Below are positions 27,855-35,309 of a DNA stretch of 64,000 bases, in pieces. The notes below the pieces were generated by a model. The model searched no databases and was not told where the DNA came from. It worked only from the letters and a program-made list of their open reading frames with translations. The DNA lies in the NCBI GenBank assembly GCA_022844165.1, contig JALHMH010000003.1, positions 62,001 to 126,000 of the forward strand. The letters are read 5' to 3'. This DNA comes from Lysobacterales bacterium (GTDB lineage Bacteria; Pseudomonadota; Gammaproteobacteria; Xanthomonadales; SZUA-5). Made by a program: the position numbers and the translations under genes. Every line of letters begins with the position of its first letter. Position 1 is the first letter of the stretch.

Positions 27855-28611
27855 GCCGCTGGTTGAAACCATGGATTCGCCCTGGTTCCGTACCCTCGGC
27901 GTTTCGCACGCATCTGCCATGCGGTTGTTTTGCTTTCCGTATGCGGGAGCAGGGGCTTCGGCCTTCGTCGCATGGTCCGCCGCAGTTGGTCCTGAGATCC
28001 AGGTAGTTGCCGTCGTGTATCCAGGCCGCGAAACGCGGACTCACGAAAAGCCGCTGGTGCGGCTCGCAGATTTCATCGCGCCATTGGCCTCTGCAATCCG
28101 AACCTGGTCGGATCGGCCGTTCGCATTTTTCGGACATAGCATGGGCGGAAGGATCTGCTTCGAACTTGCCAGGACGCTGGAGGCGTCAGCCGGTCCGGTC
28201 CCAGAGCATGTTTTCGTCTCCGCAGTCGGCGCACCGCATTTGCGCGAGCCGAGGCCTTTGCATGCACTCTCAAATGCTGCATTGCTGCGAGCGCTGGTGC
28301 AGTTGAACGGGATTCCGAACGAAGTCAAGAGGCGTCCTGAGATGTTGGCCCAGGCGCTCCCGGTTCTTCGAGCAGATTTTGAGGTCTGCGAAGCGAGCGA
28401 GTTGGAGTTGGGCAGTCCTCTGATGGCACCTCTGACCGCATATCTTGCGGAAGATGATTGCCGCGTCGAGCCCGAGCGGATTTCGGCTTGGCGAGATCTG
28501 GCAGGGGTCGCCTTTAGACAGCGGAAATTTCCTGGCGACCACTTTTATCTGCGCGCGCAAAGGAATGCCCTGATTGCAGATATCCGTGGTCAGCTTCTCG
28601 CGGGCTGTTGA
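27841..28611 (+). CDS. Type II thioesterase (GrsT/RifR-like)
   Basis: Stand-alone alpha/beta hydrolase of 256 residues that clears mis-primed or stalled carrier domains in NRPS/PKS lines. Key features are LFCFPYAGAGASAF near the N-terminus, the nucleophile elbow FGHSMGG, the family region PLTAYLAEDDCRV carrying the Asp, and the catalytic His in PGDHFYLR. The ATG at 27841 overlaps the ABC transporter end by 14 nt; the frame continues upstream to a TTG. The stop codon TGA lies within the first of several hairpins before the NRPS gene. Confidence 0.92.
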   Translation: MNSHKPLVETMDSPWFRTLGVSHASAMRLFCFPYAGAGASAFVAWSAAVGPEIQVVAVVYPGRETRTHEKPLVRLADFIAPLASAIRTWSDRPFAFFGHSMGGRICFELARTLEASAGPVPEHVFVSAVGAPHLREPRPLHALSNAALLRALVQLNGIPNEVKRRPEMLAQALPVLRADFEVCEASELELGSPLMAPLTAYLAEDDCRVEPERISAWRDLAGVAFRQRKFPGDHFYLRAQRNALIADIRGQLLAGC

Positions 28612-28761
28612 AAAACAGCCTGCTGGCGCGAACCAGGGATGGTTCGCGGTTGATCGAGCTTGCAAGTGCTTGATCCATTCAGAGCGAGTCTGGACCTGCG
28701 CCGGACTCGCGACGTTGAGAAAGTGCACGAAGGCACTTTCTCTACATCGTGCTAAAGCACG
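28603..28761 (+). repeat. Array of five hairpins between thioesterase and NRPS genes
   Basis: Five successive inverted repeats: GGCTGTT/AACAGCC (28603-28620, spanning the TGA stop), CGCGAACCA/TGGTTCGCG (28627-28648), GCGAGTC/GACTCGC with an extended stem (28684-28710), GAGAAAGTGC/GCACTTTCTC (28717-28742) and CGTGCT/AGCACG (28748-28761). No T-tract follows any of them. The region 28612-28800 has no credible gene. It may be a processing, attenuation or insertion hotspot in the operon. Confidence 0.75.
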
Positions 28762-28800
28762 CGAAGAGGCCGTGTTTCTAATTTGGTTTTTGGAGCAATC

Positions 28801-31800
28801 ATGAGTGTTGACGGCGCAGCAAGTACGCCACCGGATCGAACCAAACAACGTGAGGTTCTGGCGAATCTCTTGCGGGCGCGCGCAGGTTGTGCAACGGAAT
28901 TCCCTTTGTCCCGATCGCAAGAGATCATCTGGCTTCATAGCGCCACGTTTCCGGATAGCAGCGCCTACAACATCCCACTGGCGTTCCGCATCAAATCGGC
29001 TCTGGATGCATCAGTGGTTCGCGCCAGCCTTGCCAACGTCATCGAGCGTCATCCGGTGATGAGAAGTGTCGTGTTCGAGCGAGATGGCGTGCCATTTCAG
29101 CGAATCACGACGCCGGAATCGCTCAAGCTTGAAGAGTCATATGAGGCTGCCTGCGAAAACATCGATGCTTTGATTGGGCGACTAACCCAGGAACATGCCC
29201 GCGAGCCGTTCGACCTTTCGGTCGGCCCTCTTTACAGATTCCACCTCATTCACTTTTCCGATAGCGACCATCTGCTGTTGGCGACGATCCACCACCTGGT
29301 TCTGGACGGATGGTCAATCGGCGTCTTCTTGAACGATTTCACTGAATGCTATCTTGCGCTCGCAGCTGGCAGGAGACCTGCGCTCCCGCCAATCCGCGAG
29401 GGATTTCTCGAACACCTGTCGGCTCAACCCCAGGGGACGGTTGGGACCGATAACGAGTATTGGGTGGAGCGCTTCAAGGGGTATTCCGGCGTTCTACCCT
29501 TGCCGTATGACCGGCTTCCAACTGCTCAGACTTCCCACCGCGGCAGTAGTTGCTCGATCGATATACCCACCGATGTGCTGGCCGGGCTGCGCAATCTGGC
29601 CAGGCGCGAAGGCGTTACGCTGTTCATGGTCATGCTGACCGCGTACTACTTGCTCATCGGTCGTATGACTGGCCGCACCGATATTGTGTTAGCCGTATCG
29701 ATCGCGGGACGCGAAAAAAGCGAACATTGGTCAGCCATTGGCCCGTTTTCACACATTTTGCCGATGCGAGCTGATTTAACGGGCTGTTCGCGAGTCGTAG
29801 ATTTCTTGCGACGAGTCCGGGACTCGGCCATCGAAGACTATGCTCATTCCGACCTGTCTCTAATATCTCTTGCAGAAACGATCGCAGCGGTTCGCAACGG
29901 GCGGCGCGAGGCGCTCTTTCAGCTTGGATTCGACTTTCAAAATACGCCATGGCCTACCGTGGCGGGAGAGGAGGAAATCAACGTAGCTGATTACGTGACG
30001 TTACTGGTCGGGGATTCGAGTTCCGCCAAAATCGATCTGAATCTGGACATTCGCGAAGAATTGGGTCGATTGCGATGCACATTCGAGTTTGCGACCGACC
30101 TCTTTGATCTGGAAACCGTAACAAGTATCGCCGAGAGCTACGCTGAGCTTGCGCGGTCCTTTCAGGAGCAAGCGAGCGTAGCGCTTGAGTCAATCGAACT
30201 GGTTGGATCAAGACGGAGGGCGCTGTTGCGAGAGTGGAGTCACGCCTTGCCCGCTCGCGAACGCGAATTGAATTGCTGTACTCAACGCATACTGCAGATT
30301 GCCAAAGACCACCCGCATCGGATCGCTTTCGAAGGGCCGTCTGGTCTTTGTACCTATGGCGAGTTCGCATATCTCGTTCGCCGGATAGCCCACGGTCTGT
30401 TGGCAGCGGGGACGGAGAGCGAAGAGCGCATCGGTTTATGCATGCCTCGCTCTATCGAGCAGTGGATCTCGGTGTTCGGAATCATGGCATCGGGCGGGTG
30501 TTTTGTACCTTTGGATCCCGACTTGCCGTTATCCAGGATTGCCGAAATCGTGGCATCTTCTGGCATCCGTTTGGTACTGGTCGACAGCCCAGATCGAGTG
30601 CTGTTGCCATCAGAGACGCGACACCTGAGCTATCAGAACCTGATCGCAAACGCCCCGGACGGCGAGCTTGCGATACCGTCGGCTAATCAACTTGCATACG
30701 TTACGCATACCTCTGGCACGACAGGACGGCCAAAGGGTGTGCCCATTTGCCGAGGCGCTTTGCTGGACTTCGCCGTGGCGGCCGCAGAGGCCTTTGGTCT
30801 AACGGCGGATGATCGCGTGCTTCAGTTTGCCTCGCTGGCATTCGATGCGAGTGTGGAGGAGGTCTTTCCTGCCTTGGTTTCCGGCGCCACGGTAGTCCTG
30901 CGGCGCGAGGACATGTTCGGCAGCGCTCAGAGATTTGCCAAAGCATGCGATGACCTGCGACTCAGCGTCATGAACCTCCCAACTGCTTTTTGGCGCGAGT
31001 GGGTATCTGGGTTGGCTGATGAGCCTGTCTGCCCTTGTCCCAGTCTGCGAGCCATGATCATCGGTGGCGAGGCGGCGCAGGGTGCCAGCGTTGTCGAGTG
31101 GCAGCGGATTTTCAAGCAAGCGCGTCTCTTGAACACTTACGGTCCATCCGAGGCGACGGTCACCGTCACCTGTGCGGAATTGGACACGCCTCCAGAAGAT
31201 GGACGTCCGGTCAGTATTGGCCGACCGTTTGGCGTCGCGCGGGTATATGTGTTGGACGCTCACCTGAACCCAGTCGCTCCCGGAATGGAGGGCGAGATTT
31301 TCATTGGAGGCCCTTGCCTGGCGCGAGGTTATTGGGACGACCCGGTACTGACGGCGAAGTGCTTCCTGCCCGACCCATTGAACGATGAGCCCGGCGCACG
31401 GATGTACAGAACCGGCGATCTCGGTCGTTTCCGCGCGGATGGAAGTCTCGAGTTCCGAGGACGGCGCGATAGCCAACAGGTGAAGGTCCGTGGCTTTCGC
31501 ATAGAACTTGGCGAGATCGAAGTCGTACTCTGTTCGCATCCGCACGTAAAGAGTGCCGCTGTCGTCGTCGACAAGGACACCGGCGAACAAGGAGACGGTT
31601 TGATTGCCGTTGCAGTTACAGAGCCTGGGCATCGGCTCTCGCCGAAAACGATCGTCGAATGGCTCTCGGAGCGTCTGCCAAAGTACATGGTGCCCTGGAG
31701 AGTTTTGCTGCTCGACCGCATTCCGTTGACGATCAGCGGAAAAGTGGATCGCCGTGCACTATTGGCGAATCTGCCCGAGCTCGACCGACCCACCGCGTCG

Positions 31801-34800
31801 GCGACCGCACCGCGCACGCCCACCGAATCTGTGCTCGCACAGATATGGGCCGAAGTGCTGGGTCTCGATAGCGTGCAATTAGACGATGATTTCTTTCAGC
31901 TGGGAGGGCACTCGTTGATGATGACGAGGGTGCTGGCACGGGTCAATCGAGCATTTCGCGTCGATGTTCCTGTACAGCGCTTCTTTGCGGCTTCGAAGCT
32001 GGCGGCATTCGCCAGCATCGTCGAGCGCGAGCGAGTTGCGGCCACATACACTGAGAAGTTGCCGATCGAGCGAACCTTGACGGATGGTTCTTGGCCGCAA
32101 TCATTCGAGCAGCGCCGACTTTGGTTCCTCGAACGACTGTCGCCAGGCGACACGTACAACCAGAGTTCTGCGACCCGACTTCGCGGCAACGTTGACGTCG
32201 ACGCGATGTCCAAAGCTATCGCCGGCATTGTGGAGCGACACGAGATCTTGCGCACCGCTTTTCTTGAGATAGACGGCGAGCCGATTCAGCAGCTGACATC
32301 TTGCGAGACACCCGAACTGCGAAGAGTCGATCTTTCGCATCTTCCTGTGCCCCAGCGCCAAACTCAGCTGGCGGCTACCTTATCCACGATGGCTTCGGAA
32401 CCGTTCGACTTGACCATGCCACCGCTGTTACGCATGTGTCTGATTCAGATCGATGCGGAGGAGTTCTTGCTGCAAACGTGCTTGCACCATATCGTGTCGG
32501 ATGCCTGGTCGGCCGGGATTCTGGCTCGTGAGTTCGCGGAATTGTATGCAGCGCACGTCCAAGGCCTGAACGCCGAACTTCCGGATTTGGCACTGCGCTA
32601 CGCAGACTATGCCAGCTGGCAACAGGCTTATTTCATTGGAGCCAACGCAGCTCGCCTGACCTCGTACTGGTCCGAGAAATTAGCCAACCTGCCCGATCCG
32701 CCGCTTTTGCCAGAGCGTCCAGGGGCTCATCGGGTCAGCAACGCGGGTCAATCTTGCTGGTACTTGCTTGAGCCGAGCGTCGCTAAAGCCATTCAAGGCT
32801 ATTGCAGATCGCGCGCAACTACGCCGTACATGTTCTTCCTGACGGCTTTCTATGCGCTGCTCAGCAAATACAGCGGCCAGACCGACCTGGCGATTGGCAC
32901 CCCATTTACGACGCGTGATAGCGAAGAACTAGAACGCCTGGTCGGTTTCTTCGTCAACATGGTGGTACTTCGATCGGATGTATCGGGTGATCCCAGTTTC
33001 GAAGGGCTCCTTGAGCGAGTTCGCGATGTCGTAATTGACGCTCATGCTTATCGAGCACACCCATTCGATAAGCTGGTTGGGGAAATTCGGGCAACGACAG
33101 GTCGAGGCGCCGATTCGTTAGTCAAGGTGGTGTTCTCGTTCCACGACCAGGCACCTCTACCGCCGGCGCTCTTTGGTGTCGAGGCAAACCAGATCGATAT
33201 ACCTGTTCGTTCCGTGAAGTTCGACTTAACCCTTGAAGTCGTCCCGCGGCATGGCACCTGGCTGCTCGTTTTCTACTACAGCAGCGACCTGTTCGAAACA
33301 TCAACGATCACACGGATGCTGTCGCACTATCAAGGACTGGTCGCCGCGGTATTGGAGGACCCGAGTCGGCGATTGTCGCAACTTAGGTTGTTGTCTTCCT
33401 CGGAACACGACGATTTGCGGCAGTGGGGAGAAGGCAGGAAGGGCGAAGTCGTTGGGACAGTGTTGTCCTGGTTCGATGCGTTGGTGTTATCGGATGCAGG
33501 CTCACCGGCGCTGGTTGAGGATGGTGAGACGGTGAGCTATGGCTCGTTGCACACCCGGTCTTTGCGTTTAGCGCAGACGCTGGCGGCGCGCGGGGTTGGG
33601 GAGTCAGGCATCGTAGGTTTGGCGTTGTCAGGTTTAGTCGATCGTGTAACGGCGATGTTGGCGTCGTGGCGCTTGGGGGCGGCCTTTTTGCCGTTGGATT
33701 TATCCCACCCGCAAGCACGGTTGCATTGGATGCTGGAGGATGCTGGTGCGGTGATGGTGCTGGCGCGTGGCGATATTGGGTGGGACAAGAGCCGAACGCT
33801 GGACCTGTATGGAATCCAATGGCCCGAGGGTGCTATGGCAGTAGTGCCTGCTGTGGATCTGCCGGCCGGGTTGCTCGCCTATGTGATCTACACGTCCGGG
33901 TCCAGCGGTCGACCCAAATGCGTGGAGATCGACCATAGTGGCCTGGCGAATTTGGTGGTCTGGCACAACAGGACATTCGCGGTAGACAAGACCAGTATGG
34001 CCTCGCAACTGGCAGGACCCGCATTCGATGCATCGTTGTGGGAGATATGGCCTTATTTGTCAGCGGGCGGAACCGTGAGCGCGGTTCCTGCGGAGATTCG
34101 TGTGAATCCCGAGGCCTTGATCCTCTGGCTGAGTGCGCATGGGATGACCCACGCATTTATGCCAACGCCTTTGGGCGAAGCGTGTTTAGACGAACCCTGG
34201 CCCGAGTCGACGCGACTTAAGACTCTGCTGGTCGGCGGGGACGTGCTGCATCGTCGTCCGCGAAGCGGCTTGCCGTTCCGGCTGTACAACGCATACGGGC
34301 CGACCGAGGGGACGGTCGTATCGACGTGCGATGAGGTGCTGTCCGATGAGATCGGATTGCCGCCGATCGGCAGGCCGATCGACAACGTCCGCGTATACGT
34401 GCTCGATGCCCATGGCGAGCCGGTGCCGATCGGGGTGGCAGGCGAGCTGTGCATCGCTGGGCGAGGCCTGGCGCGTGGCTACCGCGGCGACGAGCAGCGC
34501 ACGGCGGAGCAGTTCGTGGAGCATGGCGAGTTCGCGGGCGGGCGCGTGTACCGTTCTGGCGATCGGGCACGATTTCGTGCCGATGGACGCCTGGAATTTT
34601 TAGGTCGTTTGGATGCGCAAATCAAGTTGCGTGGTATGCGTATCGAACCGGGCGAAATTGAGGCCGAACTGCTCGCCATTGAAGGGGTTCGTCGAGCAGT
34701 CGTGGTCCTGGACACTTTCGGTGGGCGCGATCCGCAGCTTGTTGCCTATCTTGAATGGGCGTCGGCAGAGGGCGGTCAAGCCGATTGCAACACCGACCTG

Positions 34801-35307
34801 CGTACGAAACTCAAGGGGCGTCTGCCAGCCCCGATGGTCCCGTCACACATCGTGTCTGTTGAACGGGTACCGCAGACTGCCAATGGAAAGATAGACCTGC
34901 GGCAACTCAAAGCCGTGAACCGAGAGAACAACTTATCGGCAAATCTGGTGCCAGTTGGAGACGCCGAGACACTTGTAGCTGAAATTTGGACCAAGCTGCT
35001 CGGAGCCGCTTCCATCCATCCTCAGTCGGATTTCTTCGATCTTGGTGGCCACTCAATTCTCGCGGCAAAGATCGCCACTCGCTTGGAGAGGATCTTGCGA
35101 ATTCATGTGCCTTTGCAGCTGATGTTCGACCATAGAACTCTTCGGGAATTCGTCACAGCACTAGCCGAGCGTGTCGGTGGGCGAACACGACTGGAGCACA
35201 TCGCGGGGATCTACAAGCGAATCGAAAGCATGAGCACCGCCGAAGCGCGAGCAACTCTCGGCGACGGCGACATGTCACTCGCAGAACTTCAAGATACAGG
35301 TAGGTAG
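28801..35307 (+). CDS. Bimodular non-ribosomal peptide synthetase, modules 1-2 (C-A-T-C-A-T)
   Basis: 2168 residues. C1 (about 35-470) has HHLVLDG (164-170) and should accept the acyl chain from the PKS. A1 (about 490-990): core SGTTGRPKG, specificity residues read as DAENIGTVTK (Asp682, Ala683, Glu686 among them), closest from memory to Lys/Orn codes. T1 carries Ser1038 in LGGHSLM. C2 (about 1095-1540) has HHIVSDA, with Ala for the usual Gly. A2 (about 1550-2045): code read as DAWFLGAVVK, Leu-like; its SGSSGRPKC loop has Cys for the usual Gly. T2 Ser2085 in LGGHSIL. No E domain. ATG chosen because GGAG lies 5 nt upstream. Two bases separate its stop from the next NRPS. Confidence 0.93.
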   Translation: MSVDGAASTPPDRTKQREVLANLLRARAGCATEFPLSRSQEIIWLHSATFPDSSAYNIPLAFRIKSALDASVVRASLANVIERHPVMRSVVFERDGVPFQRITTPESLKLEESYEAACENIDALIGRLTQEHAREPFDLSVGPLYRFHLIHFSDSDHLLLATIHHLVLDGWSIGVFLNDFTECYLALAAGRRPALPPIREGFLEHLSAQPQGTVGTDNEYWVERFKGYSGVLPLPYDRLPTAQTSHRGSSCSIDIPTDVLAGLRNLARREGVTLFMVMLTAYYLLIGRMTGRTDIVLAVSIAGREKSEHWSAIGPFSHILPMRADLTGCSRVVDFLRRVRDSAIEDYAHSDLSLISLAETIAAVRNGRREALFQLGFDFQNTPWPTVAGEEEINVADYVTLLVGDSSSAKIDLNLDIREELGRLRCTFEFATDLFDLETVTSIAESYAELARSFQEQASVALESIELVGSRRRALLREWSHALPARERELNCCTQRILQIAKDHPHRIAFEGPSGLCTYGEFAYLVRRIAHGLLAAGTESEERIGLCMPRSIEQWISVFGIMASGGCFVPLDPDLPLSRIAEIVASSGIRLVLVDSPDRVLLPSETRHLSYQNLIANAPDGELAIPSANQLAYVTHTSGTTGRPKGVPICRGALLDFAVAAAEAFGLTADDRVLQFASLAFDASVEEVFPALVSGATVVLRREDMFGSAQRFAKACDDLRLSVMNLPTAFWREWVSGLADEPVCPCPSLRAMIIGGEAAQGASVVEWQRIFKQARLLNTYGPSEATVTVTCAELDTPPEDGRPVSIGRPFGVARVYVLDAHLNPVAPGMEGEIFIGGPCLARGYWDDPVLTAKCFLPDPLNDEPGARMYRTGDLGRFRADGSLEFRGRRDSQQVKVRGFRIELGEIEVVLCSHPHVKSAAVVVDKDTGEQGDGLIAVAVTEPGHRLSPKTIVEWLSERLPKYMVPWRVLLLDRIPLTISGKVDRRALLANLPELDRPTASATAPRTPTESVLAQIWAEVLGLDSVQLDDDFFQLGGHSLMMTRVLARVNRAFRVDVPVQRFFAASKLAAFASIVERERVAATYTEKLPIERTLTDGSWPQSFEQRRLWFLERLSPGDTYNQSSATRLRGNVDVDAMSKAIAGIVERHEILRTAFLEIDGEPIQQLTSCETPELRRVDLSHLPVPQRQTQLAATLSTMASEPFDLTMPPLLRMCLIQIDAEEFLLQTCLHHIVSDAWSAGILAREFAELYAAHVQGLNAELPDLALRYADYASWQQAYFIGANAARLTSYWSEKLANLPDPPLLPERPGAHRVSNAGQSCWYLLEPSVAKAIQGYCRSRATTPYMFFLTAFYALLSKYSGQTDLAIGTPFTTRDSEELERLVGFFVNMVVLRSDVSGDPSFEGLLERVRDVVIDAHAYRAHPFDKLVGEIRATTGRGADSLVKVVFSFHDQAPLPPALFGVEANQIDIPVRSVKFDLTLEVVPRHGTWLLVFYYSSDLFETSTITRMLSHYQGLVAAVLEDPSRRLSQLRLLSSSEHDDLRQWGEGRKGEVVGTVLSWFDALVLSDAGSPALVEDGETVSYGSLHTRSLRLAQTLAARGVGESGIVGLALSGLVDRVTAMLASWRLGAAFLPLDLSHPQARLHWMLEDAGAVMVLARGDIGWDKSRTLDLYGIQWPEGAMAVVPAVDLPAGLLAYVIYTSGSSGRPKCVEIDHSGLANLVVWHNRTFAVDKTSMASQLAGPAFDASLWEIWPYLSAGGTVSAVPAEIRVNPEALILWLSAHGMTHAFMPTPLGEACLDEPWPESTRLKTLLVGGDVLHRRPRSGLPFRLYNAYGPTEGTVVSTCDEVLSDEIGLPPIGRPIDNVRVYVLDAHGEPVPIGVAGELCIAGRGLARGYRGDEQRTAEQFVEHGEFAGGRVYRSGDRARFRADGRLEFLGRLDAQIKLRGMRIEPGEIEAELLAIEGVRRAVVVLDTFGGRDPQLVAYLEWASAEGGQADCNTDLRTKLKGRLPAPMVPSHIVSVERVPQTANGKIDLRQLKAVNRENNLSANLVPVGDAETLVAEIWTKLLGAASIHPQSDFFDLGGHSILAAKIATRLERILRIHVPLQLMFDHRTLREFVTALAERVGGRTRLEHIAGIYKRIESMSTAEARATLGDGDMSLAELQDTGR
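33279..34688 (+). repeat. 1.41-kb direct repeat, copy 1 (module 2 adenylation domain)
   Basis: Covers the last part of C2 and A2 through motif A8 (RGMRIEPGEIE). It matches 39782-41191 at an offset of 6503 bp. I count 12 mismatches, ten before 33607 and two after 34599; the stretch 33607-34599 appears identical. Sequence outside the limits is clearly different. Confidence 0.95.
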
Positions 35308-35309
35308 CT

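Noticed and set aside
29978..30370. Antisense frames within NRPS1 as possible regulatory small proteins
   Set aside because: No ribosome sites or recognisable composition; expected in high-GC coding sequence.
33666..34661. Sets of identical antisense and alternate-frame open frames in 33.6-34.7 kb and again 6503 bp later
   Set aside because: They are by-products of the duplicated A domain, not genes; the duplication itself is reported.
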